Shown here in pieces: positions 22,331 to 32,482 of a DNA stretch of 64,000 nucleotides. Origin of the DNA: Trematomus loennbergii (taxonomy: Eukaryota; Chordata; Actinopteri; Perciformes; Nototheniidae); contig JAAOOA010000027.1 of the NCBI GenBank assembly GCA_012861695.1, forward strand, positions 13,496,643-13,560,642, in the 5' to 3' direction. Below the pieces are notes generated by a model. It made no database searches and was not told where the DNA came from. It saw nothing but the letters and a program-made list of their open reading frames with translations. The translations under genes and the position numbers were made by a program. The stretch's first letter is position 1. Each line of letters starts with the position of its first letter.

Positions 22331-23580
22331 ATACTAAAGCCACCTTTAAACCAACACAGTGCCCCACTCCCACATGTTTCAACTGCAAGAATAAACTACA
22401 TAATTGGCATATAGGAGTTATAATTCAAGAAATCTTAATAAAACTGAATAGAAAAGTGTGGCCAGTTAGAGTATACTGCAGAAAATCAATCTTTGTTACC
22501 TGTAAATGGGATGCACAAATATATTTATATATTGCAGAGTAGGTTTTAACTTACAACGAATGTGCTTTGGAGTGATGTAAGAAATGAACAAACATAAAAC
22601 CATTATATATACGTAAAAAATAAAGAAAATAAAAGGAAATGTTTATAAGACACATAATATACCAGAAATACACACAAAAAGCTAAGTACAAGAATATGAC
22701 AAATCATTCTGAAAATAAAATGTGTGCAGTACAATTTTAAATGATAAAAGCTGTGTACTTTAAAAAAAGGTATTATTGAACAGAAATGTGCAAAATAACA
22801 AGAGAAATATGAGAAGTGCCATGTTCCTGCAACTATACAACAAAACCCCTTGGATTCACTTTCTGGTGATTGTCCTGTTTAGTTGCAGGGACAGGTATAG
22901 ACAAGTTGTATTTTAAAATGATGAAGTCGTTCTCAAGTTTGAATACACTTATGAATACATCTTTTGTTGGAGCAAATTGGTGGTTCCAAAATCTGCGTAT
23001 ATATAAAACGGTATGTATTTGGGACATACTTTGGACAATGCTATCAAACTTGTGCTTTTATGAGCAGAAATAATGCACGTTTAAATATGTTATTCAAAAC
23101 ATGTCGTATAATAATATTCAAATGATATGGCATACTCTTAAAATATATAAATGAGTGAGTTACAATGCTGAATGCTATTTTACTTGTATTGGTGAGACCC
23201 ACCATTGATATTATTCAATTTTACTGCATTTACGTTAAATATGGATAAGATCCAAAACTAAATACAAATCACATTTGAGTTTAACTTAGAGAGAAAATAG
23301 TGTATGTGTTCAAAAATGAAAGTCAAGGCACAATTCCAAATGAATACATAGTTTAAAATGAGTTGTGTGTTATCTATATCAAAATTGCATGATATCATCA
23401 TATCATCATTGTATGATATTCAAAATAAACAGGGCATTGTGCAATAATAGAGTTTGAAGCTGTTTGCTTATTTTCCTTCTATTCAATTCTTATAACATTT
23501 ACATCTGATCCTACCTTGCTGGTTTTATAGAATATTTTACTACAATGAGTTTAAGCAGGGGTGAACATAATGCTTTGTTC
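22331..23580. other. AT-rich intergenic stretch, nothing recognised
   Basis: I see no conserved coding sequence, RNA gene or clear transposon ends in this interval. Confidence 0.5.
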
Positions 23581-23842
23581 ATACATTACATGTCACAAAC
23601 GAGCTGAGAACCAAATGCAACACACGGGAAACCAGGGATAGTCGGTAACCAGGAGGCCCAGACACACCAGGCCGATATCGGCCTCTTCGGTTGTCTGGCG
23701 ACAAAGCGTGCCCTGTCGCCCAAAGTCAATGTTGGTGTGTCCCGAACCCTCGGCCGTGACAGCGCCTTATTTGGCCTTTCCCGGTCGACACAGCTTGTGT
23801 CCGACAAATGGCCGATCAGCCACATGGCCCAACACATGGCCC

Positions 23843-24202
23843 AACACCCACATGTCCAGGTTGAGAAAGGTTCAGCATGAGTTGGAGGAAGCTCAGGAGC
23901 GTGCTGACATCGCTGAGTCCCAGGTCAACAAGCTCAGAGTGAAGATCCGGGATTCTGGGAAGGTAACTTTTTCATTTCTTTATGTCATTTAATAACCATA
24001 CATATATTTAATATATATTATTTTTTTGTGCATTCCAGTGTAAACTACACACACATGTTCAGTAACCAATAACCTCTGAAAATGAAAGGCAAGCCATATG
24101 GCTGACATAATAATAGTCATAACTAGGTTTGTCATTCTGTAAACTGTTTCAGTACTGATTCTCTCTCTCTTTTACTTTCAGGGAAGTGACTCCGCTGAAT
24201 GA
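23843..24202 (+). pseudogene. Sarcomeric myosin heavy chain 3' end, last two exons only
   Basis: Exon 23843-23962 encodes [20 protein letters not shown], then [20 protein letters not shown], the C-terminal end of the coiled-coil rod of skeletal/cardiac myosin heavy chain. It is followed by a GT-AG intron and a last exon 24182-24202 encoding GSDSAE and a stop. A 3' UTR with AATAAA at 24274-24279 follows. Homology stops abruptly upstream of 23843, at a short direct repeat (acatggcccaacacatggcc), instead of at a splice acceptor. None of the remaining rod or the motor domain is present within reach. It is therefore a transposed or duplicated 3' fragment, not a working gene. Retention of the intron argues against a processed copy. 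Confidence 0.85.
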
Positions 24203-24273
24203 GTTAAGACTCTCAGCTGAAGCATTTGATCCATACAATATGAGTCCCTGGGAGTTTTCTTCTCTCAATCTTC

Positions 24274-24279
24274 AATAAA
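24274..24279 (+). terminator. Polyadenylation signal of the myosin heavy chain fragment
   Basis: AATAAA lies 72 nt after the stop codon, in a 3' UTR-like sequence. Confidence 0.7.
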
Positions 24280-24947
24280 TGTTAAACCAGTCACAAGTGT
24301 TGTTTTCTTTTTACTTCTTGTTTGTCATTTTCAACATGGATATCCTACTTAGCACAGAAAACTCTTACAGGAAACTGTGTTAAACCCTGTGGGTCAAAAC
24401 AAAGACCTCACTGGCGACTTAGTGCTGATGCTGTTGTAGTTAATTTGACATGATTAAAAACTAGCTTTAGTTATGTAAAATGTCACAAATAGGCCAAAGA
24501 AAGTTGTTTCACTAACCAAGTGCAAACATGAATTTAAATGTAGGTATATCTGTTTTTATTGACGTTTTACAGAGCAACCTAACATCTCTCTCCTATGATA
24601 AGCTGCTCAAACAGTATAATCATTAAATATATTAAAAGCATTATCATTGAAAAAACAAAGCAAAAAGTTCCCACTCAGACAACTGTGCTAGAAACAAGTA
24701 AACCATGTATATGTTTATGGAACATTGAACCAGCAAACAACAAAAATAAAATAAAAATGGCTCGACAAATAAGCTGTCCTTAAAAAAGAAACAAAATAAA
24801 CTTGTAATAAATGTGTACTAATGCGACTGCTTCTAATAAGTGTGGGAATATTAACACTACAGATTTTATAAACATTGTTCATTCAATTATTTTGCAAACC
24901 ATTTAACAAATTCCTACACTATATTATTTACAAGGTGGCTGGCCTGA

Positions 24948-27900
24948 CTATTTTTTATTGCCACCAACCTTTCTATCTTTCTTGCCACCTCCCTTTCCCT
25001 GGTCTGCCTTTTCCCTCCCTTTCACTGGCTCCCCTTTACATTTCTGTCCTCCTCGAGCCATTCCCTTCTGCAGCTGAGCTGTGTGAACCTTCTCAATCCG
25101 AGAGAAGCAGTTTTCATCTGGACTCAAGGGGCTGGCCATGCTCCTCTGTTCATGTGGGTTGGGAGATGAAGGCCTTGTGTGGGCTCTTCTGGGACTTGCA
25201 TGGCATGAAGAGCAATGCTCGTACTGGACATCTTCTTTAGGGACAAGGTTTAACTTGAAGGACAGGGATCTGCCAAGCGCTGGGCTCAGAGGGATCACAA
25301 GGTTGTCTCCAGGGGCTCCTAGAGTGAGGAAGACTTCTGGGAATGTGCATGGTTGGTCCATATTCGTATGTACCTTTACCAGATGAGAGTCAAATAAGCA
25401 TAGATGAAGGCATGCATCTTTTATTCAGACAATAATCTTAACAAAAATCTACACAAGCTGTATCTTACCAACTCTGGTGTAAAGCTCATGGACACCCTAA
25501 CTGTCACCTGTAGGGGGAAAAATCATGTAATTCATTGTTTTGTATAAATTGGTACAGGAACTCTTATTTAGTCTTATTTAAATGCATTGGTGGCCAACCA
25601 CAATAACAGTTCAAATACTTTATAACTTGAAAGCAGCAAGATAGTATGTAACTAAACTGAAACAATTAACTGATGTAGAATACGGTCATTTATATCATAA
25701 AAGTTAAACTGAAACAAGTTCGATTTCTTTACTTTCCAACGGTTTGGGATCCATAGGATTGGTAAATGCATGTAAACTATTGACGTCACCTCTGCTTATT
25801 ACAAATCAAACATATTAATACATTTTTCTTCTCCGTGCAATAACTCCCAATAAAATCAAACACTGTTATAATCAAGGTTAATAATGTACCTGTCCTGGGG
25901 AATTTAGCTTCTTCTGATAAGCTGTCTCTTGGGTAAATGAAGCAGATTTAGGTAGGGATTCGGGAGAATCGTATTCTGCATGAGCCATTTGATAGGTGGG
26001 TCTAGAAAAATCCTTCCTTGATGTTGATGGTGTACTTTCAGCAACAATGATACGTGGTGGAGAAGTCTAGCAGGAAAAAATAAAACAATAATAATTAAAA
26101 GGCAGTTGGGCTGTCAATTATTCTGCTATAAGCCCGCTGTGATGTATAAGGTAATAGGGCCCTTATTGAGCAAATATTTCGATGTCAAAAATCTTCTTAT
26201 ATTTTTCACTTCTCTTAAAGGTGGGGTAGGTAATTTTGGAGAAATGCGCTAGAATTTGAAAATACACAACCGGAAAAAATCTGATACTTCCTTACAGAGC
26301 CCCTCCTCCAACACACACGAACGCGCATATGACCAATGAGGGCACGAGATAAATTTGTGCACAGATGGAAGGCTGACAGGCAGGTAGGCCATCCAGTTAT
26401 TTTAGCCGGGCCGGCTAAAATGATTGGTCGTGCTTTTTACAGCGCCACGGCTTCACAGATGACATTTTTTTATGTATTTATTGTCAAAGCATTTCAATAT
26501 TCATTGCTATCGGGATGTTAAGAGCATTCCATGGAATATAACAAAAAGTGTTTCTGAAATAAATTACATGCCCCACCTTTAATCACACCTTTTCTTTACA
26601 AAAATAAAGATAGTGCAAATACTGTATATTCCATATCAACATTACATTTAGCAATACCTGGCAATAATATGTTTGTGCCTTCAATAATGTAAATGTTGTG
26701 TAACTTACTGGTCCATCCTTCGGATTGCTACCATTTTCTTTTCTTCCAGAATTTCGACTTTTCTCTGACAGGGGAGGAAGTGCAACACGCTGATCGTCTA
26801 GCCGATAACTCTGACTGGAAGTAATGACTTCAAAGAAGTCACCCGCCTTTGCACCTGTTATGGAGAGACAGGAGTTATTTCAGTGACATTTCATAGAGCA
26901 TCAACACATGCTTGACCTTGCCCTGTGTGTTTTTCCTGACCTGAAGGGAGTCTATTTAAAGCTCTTCCATTGTGTGTGGGAGTGGCATGTGTGCTTCTGC
27001 TGGACTGTAAAGAGCAACGCTGCTCTTCCATTCGTCCGCCTTGTGCATGACTCATCATTTTCAAGAACTGTTTCTGTTCAGATGGAGATGCCTCCTAAAA
27101 AACATTTAAAGAAAATCAATAAGTAGCAGAACAACTCACAAACATCTTAGACAATAAAGATCGCAACTCAAAATGAGGACTAAAGGAAACAATCACCCCT
27201 TTTTCTTTAAAATAATGAGTCTGAATATTCAGAATTTATATCATATTAAAGGTCCCCTATTTTACTGTTTTTCATGAATATATAATAGGTCTCAGATATA
27301 TACAAAACATGTCTCTGAAGTGTTTGGCTCTAAATACCAAACAGATCATGCATTGCCGCATCCCATAATCCCCTCTGTTTCAGCCCTGTTTCAAAAGGGC
27401 TGATTCTGTGTCTGTTACTTTAGATGAAAATAAGGAGCCACGCCCCACGAGATATTTGGTTAAAAAGAACACAATGGTGCTCTAGGAGGAGATTTAGGTG
27501 ATAAGGGGGGGGGGGGGGGTTACCTTGGTTGGTGATTGGCTAATGGTTACACAAACCCAAAAATCGTTATGACATCATAAAGTGGCCGAAATCTGATCAG
27601 TTCATTTGCAGGTTTTTTCAAAAAGTGAGCAAATCTTTTTTCTTAAGACTTTCAGAATCTCTTTACACAGAGGGGACACGTGTTTATGTATAACAGACAT
27701 GAAAAAGTGGATTTTGCATAATAGGTTACCTTTAATGTTTTGCTTAATATCCATATTTGATAGTAGCAGAGGGTAAGGGCAAAGCTTTCAGCACTGTAAT
27801 GGGCAACATGATGTCTCACCTTCTGATGTTCGAAACGGCTGAAGGACAAAGACCTTTTGAGAGTCAAATCAGATGTGCTTGAACTGGGATTATTCCTTTT

Positions 27901-30900
27901 GAGTAGATGGGGTTCCAATATTTAGGAAGGGTGCAGAACATCTCTGTCCATCCATCCTTGAGCCCTGTAGGAGGAATATAGGATTCATCATGATAATGTT
28001 TGAGCAAAACACTTGGAAGCGCTGTTGAACATATTCTACATGTGCAAAAAAACGTGTCAAGACTTTGTAGAACAACATTTAAAAAAAATGCCAACACATT
28101 TACACAATGGGCTTTACAACATATTATGTATGGGGCAAACCTGGGCTTTGGAGACCATGTAGCACAAGTGGCTGGCATCCCTCTCTGCAGCAGTTGATGT
28201 TGAGGTGGTACCTCCATTCTGTATCCCTAAAGAAGGAAGAGATGCTCGCTGGTCATCAAGCCGTCGGCCTGAGAGTTGGACAGCAGGCTGAAGAAATGTT
28301 CCGAATTTGGACCTGGGATTAAAAAACAAGAGATATTAGTTGTACATTCAAATAGGTAAACAAGAGCTTAACATGTAAGAGCAATGAAACTATATTATTA
28401 TAAAATTAAATGCAAGAATAAAAACAGCAAGACAAACATGTTTGTGCTCAAACCTTTTGGAACAGTGCTCTGACTGGCATTTCTATTGGGTGTGGACTTG
28501 GGAGTAGCATTTAAGACACATCGCTGTTCATCCATTCGCCCACGCTGGGAATTACCCATCAAGGAACAAAGATAGTCCTGTTCACCTGGAGTCAAGTCCT
28601 AGATGGGTGAAAGGTGAACAGAAAGGATGTATGTCAATAAATTAAAAAATCTGGAAAATAAATTAGATGCAAAAACAAATGGTCAACATTGATCTCATTG
28701 TTTCAATATAATGTCATTTACTTTTGAAATTACAAATGATCGCACTGACTTGAGCCTGTAGCTGTTTTTGAGATGCTTTAACTTTATTCTTTTGTTGTTC
28801 TATTTCTGAGCCGGGGCTGAATGAGGCTGAACGTGTAGGGCCTGAACCAGTCCCCAGTGTGTTCTTATTCGTTGAACACCGGGTCTCCGTGGGCAGGATT
28901 TTTGGTAGTGAGCACCTTTGCTCATCCATTCTGGAATCCTGAAAATGCACAAGAGTAAGATTTCTCAGCATTTTGGATCAGGAGGCACACTTATTTGACA
29001 ACAAAAGGTTGAACAACAGCTTTCTGTAAGAATGTGATTTTAACTTATCTGTGAAAGCCACTCGTACAAATGAGATCTTTCAGCATGCTTTTGAAGCATA
29101 TTACTGTACATTCAAACATCTCTGTAATGGCTGCTACAACAAATCACATTTCAGTTATTAGTTTTTTCCCCATTAAGGTTTCATATTTGTAACATCTAAA
29201 GCAGTGGCGGTCCTAGACCAATTTTACTGGGGGGGCCAGGCTGGGGCCAGTTATTTCATGAGAGGGGCACAATAAAAGCGGGTTAAAAAGACAAAGACAG
29301 TATAAAGTAATTATGTAAAATAAACATAAAATACAGTAATTGGTATTTGTTTTTGTAAAGTATTTGTTTTAGTAAATGTAAGTTACAGTCCTTTGTTTCA
29401 GTATTTTTTTTCATTTAGAGTATTTGTTTTAGTAACTTTAAGTGACAATTTAATTAAAAAATGTTTGCTTTTATAAGGTAATGAACAGTTTAATCTCCAG
29501 TGTGCATCCGGATCTCTGATTTGATTTAGTTCCAATAAACACGGCCCCTGTTGGTCCCCCCCTAGAACCGCCCCTGGTCTAAAGTATTTTAGTATGTTGA
29601 TCTATTGCTATAAAGAATGTTAAATATTTGTCATTTAAATAAGAAAACTACTTGCCTGAACTTTAGAGACCATGAAACACAAGTAGTTTGAGTCTCCCTC
29701 TGCAGTAGATGGGGCCTCTTTGTTTTGTAATCCTGGTAAAGATGGAAGAGACACACGCTGATCGTCGAGTCGTCGGCTTTGAGCGTTGGCCAAGAGGCTG
29801 AACAACATTTCAGGATCCGCACCTAGCAAGATTAAATGTGAAAATGTTATGCAACTGTATAGACAATCAACTTTGAAAAATGAAAACACAACTTGTCAGA
29901 TTTGTCGGTAAGAAGAAGTTTCCAGAATAAGAATGCATTTCTAGATGTGTTTAAAGAGACTTTATGGATACAGCCAGTTGTTTGACGTACTCGCAGCAGG
30001 CTGTTGGACTCTGTGTTTCGGTGTGCATGGTGCACTCTTGCTGGGATCAAAGGAACAGCTTTGGTCGTCCATGCGTCCACACTGGGCACCGCTGATCATA
30101 TTGATGAACTTCTGCTGTTCATCAGGTGTTTGTTCCTATTGGAAACAAATTGAGATTAAGATTTGACCAAATGAGCAACTCACAACATTTAATAATGCAA
30201 ACCATAGCCAAAAGAGTAATTAGAAGAACATGCATTCATTTAAGCAACCAGAAAGACAGAACAAACCTTTATAGAAGCGCTGCGTTCACGCTGACAGTTA
30301 ACTTGTAATTGGTTGTCTGGTGTGAACAGAATCTTCCTGTTGAGATCTGGAGTGCTCTCTGTCAAAGAAATCTGAGGTGCAGAGCCACGGTGGTTATTAT
30401 TCCTAGGTGCCTGAAAAAAAGGTCATATTTGGAGTATCAAAACACATATGCAGGTGTATGTACCAAGCCCTCTAAACTGGTTGTCTACCTGAAGGTTAAA
30501 CCCTGGCAATGACATTCCGAGTTCAACAAGGTGTTGTCCCCCAAAGTTTGATCCTGTTTGGGAGCAGGTGTGAAACAATCAACAATCAATCTTCAAATAT
30601 CATCAATGCAGTAGTCTTTGTGTCTGCTGTCCAAACCTGGAGCTGTAGTTTTGACCGGTTCCGTTATAAGAGGACTCAAGGAGCAACGCTGTTCATCCAT
30701 TCGTCCACGCTGAGAGTAACTCATTATGTTGTTGATCTGCTCATGTTCTCGGGCTTCCTGTGAACATCAGCCACTTGAAACTTAAATGTAATATCAGAAT
30801 ATAATCTACAACAACATATTAAGCTTTCAACAGATTCTAAAAAGATTACTTGGAAATATCAGTCAAAAATATAAAGCTAACAAAAAAGCACTGACAGCAA

Positions 30901-31008
30901 AATGGACACAAACCTCAAAGCACGGGAATGAATGATAGGCTGTAAAGGTCTTACCAGCACATTGTTGGTAGCTTCTGATTTCGAGTCCACTCCAGCAGCT
31001 GCCATCAT
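24948..31008 (-). CDS. pcp2: Purkinje cell protein 2-like protein with nine GoLoco motifs
   Basis: GoLoco motifs bind GDP-bound G-alpha-i/o and inhibit nucleotide release. Fifteen exons on the minus strand: 30955-31008 (start [12 protein letters not shown]), 30637-30757, 30489-30553, 30267-30410, 29991-30135, 29656-29822, 28750-28938, 28454-28598, 28141-28312, 27820-27964, 26941-27094, 26709-26854, 25890-26066, 25469-25507 and 24948-25373 (stop). Phases agree, giving about 762 residues against about 100-136 in mammalian PCP2. GoLoco cores in order: [76 protein letters not shown] and [11 protein letters not shown]. Exon 3 encodes a decayed tenth copy. The SLPGLQ tail after a core and the position beside stxbp2 point to PCP2 rather than GPSM1/2, and no TPR is seen. 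The last exon encodes a Pro/Ser then Lys/Gly-rich tail I do not recognise. Indels near 28266 (1 nt short) and 27896 (1 nt extra) break the frame. The intron after exon 6 uses a GC donor. Confidence 0.87.
26219..26578. mobile_element. TTAA-flanked miniature element in pcp2-like intron 12
   Basis: The ends AGGTGGGGTAGGTAAT and ATTACATGCCCCACCT are inverted repeats flanked on both sides by TTAA (26215-26218 and 26579-26582), as in piggyBac or Kolobok-type transposition. The same family lies inverted at 55603-55965. No transposase is present. Confidence 0.85.
27250..27731. mobile_element. TTAA-flanked miniature element in pcp2-like intron 10
   Basis: It starts AGGTCCCCTATTTTAC and ends CATAATAGGTTACCT, with TTAA on both sides (27246-27249 and 27732-27735). 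A G homopolymer lies inside at about 27506-27520. Confidence 0.75.
29202..29576. mobile_element. hAT-like miniature element in pcp2-like intron 6
   Basis: Termini CAGTGGCGGTCCTAGAC and CTAGAACCGCCCCTG are imperfect inverted repeats. The 8-bp flanks atctaaag (29194-29201) and gtctaaag (29577-29584) match at seven of eight positions. Confidence 0.85.
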
Positions 31009-32482
31009 GAACAATTAACCGAAAAAGAGAAAGTGTCTACTACTGAAAACTCAATCAAATGTTTAACAGAACAGACAAACGTCTGTTATAAGTGAAAGAG
31101 AACCTATTCAATCTGACTATTGTATGTGCAATGGAAAATGTTTAACCTGATGCACCTCAGATATGTACTGAATAAAGCTTGGTTGCTGCTTTTAAACAGA
31201 GTTAAGTCCTAAGTATCAACCCATTGCCATTAAGACCCAAGCCAGTGCTCCGGTTGTGTAATCCCAGATGAAAACATAATCCTCGACATGGAGAGAGATG
31301 ATCTTTTCAACTGTTGTTTTACATATTCCTGCTTCCAATCTAACTCTGTACTTTGAGTTCATATTTTCATTTTGAAGGCCAAACATCGTCGGTATATATA
31401 GCAAGAACAATATGCCCATGTTGTGATATTAAGAAAACAGTCGCAACTCTCGTTAAAAATCTAATCTTGATATATACAATTGTTCTTAAGAAAAGTACAT
31501 GTCAAAACACTGATTGGTCAAAGCTTTACTCATTTAAAGTCAAAGGGAGGATAAGACGTTTTCAGCCTACATTGATCACATATTACATAAATATTCAGAC
31601 ACAACATATACAACAAATTAAAGTATATCATCTTAAAAGTACGGATATTAAGAGAGCATGTGTACATGTGGTTGAATGAGCTATTAAAGTTAAAAGATCT
31701 CCACAATGATTTCCTGATTTTGGGATAAGAACGTTGATAAAATGGAGCATTAGTTGAGATTATTTGATCCAATATTTGAAACAAATGTTATGCAGATTAA
31801 AATGATTCTAGATGACTTCACAAGACAATTTAAAGTTGATATCATGTTTATTGTATTACTCATTTTTCAACAACAAAGAAACACAGCCATCACACTTGCT
31901 CCCAGCAATATATTAAAGAATATGGTAAACATTCAAGCCTTCATAAAACAGCAGTGGAGATATTACATTCTGAGATGAATTGACCACAAACATGGGAAAA
32001 AAGGTACCTAGAGGGGAAAAAAGGCACTTCACACTTGCCACTGAATATACGATACATACTTCTACAGACTTATAGTCAAGTCAAAATATATTGATTGATT
32101 TTTGGTGTGAGATGGTCAGGTTTTGTGGGAGTGCTGCAATTTCTTTACACAAATTAGGGAAATCATATATTGTAGTAACAAAAATAAGAATTTGAATCAC
32201 AACAGTTAAATAATCAAAATATTAATTCTATCTAGTTAAATATTTTATATAATTTTAATCACAGTAGCATACGGAACCCCATTTACAACAAACTAATACA
32301 AATAGTTTTCTAAAACAAAACAAAGAATCACAAATGTTTCCATTCATGGCTACATCTAAGATTTCTCCCCATGCTTCACTTCAGACGTGGAAGATGCTGC
32401 GACAGAATGCAAGTAACCAGCCTCTCAAATGCAGGACTAAACCCTTATTCCAGTGTATCTTTCCCTGTTTCAGGTGAACTAT
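31009..32482. other. Intergenic: pcp2-like promoter side and stxbp2 3' UTR
   Basis: No coding sequence is seen. Minus-strand stxbp2 transcripts should end here. A minus-strand AATAAA (tttatt on plus) occurs near 31845, which would give a 3' UTR of about 640 nt. The pcp2-like promoter must lie in the half nearer 31009. Confidence 0.5.

Noticed and set aside
23843..24202. Functional myosin heavy chain gene
   Set aside because: Only the last two exons are present and homology stops mid-exon, with no acceptor or upstream exons.
24948..31008. GPSM1/GPSM2 (LGN/AGS3)
   Set aside because: No TPR repeats are present. The SLPGLQ text after the GoLoco core and the position beside stxbp2 fit PCP2 better.
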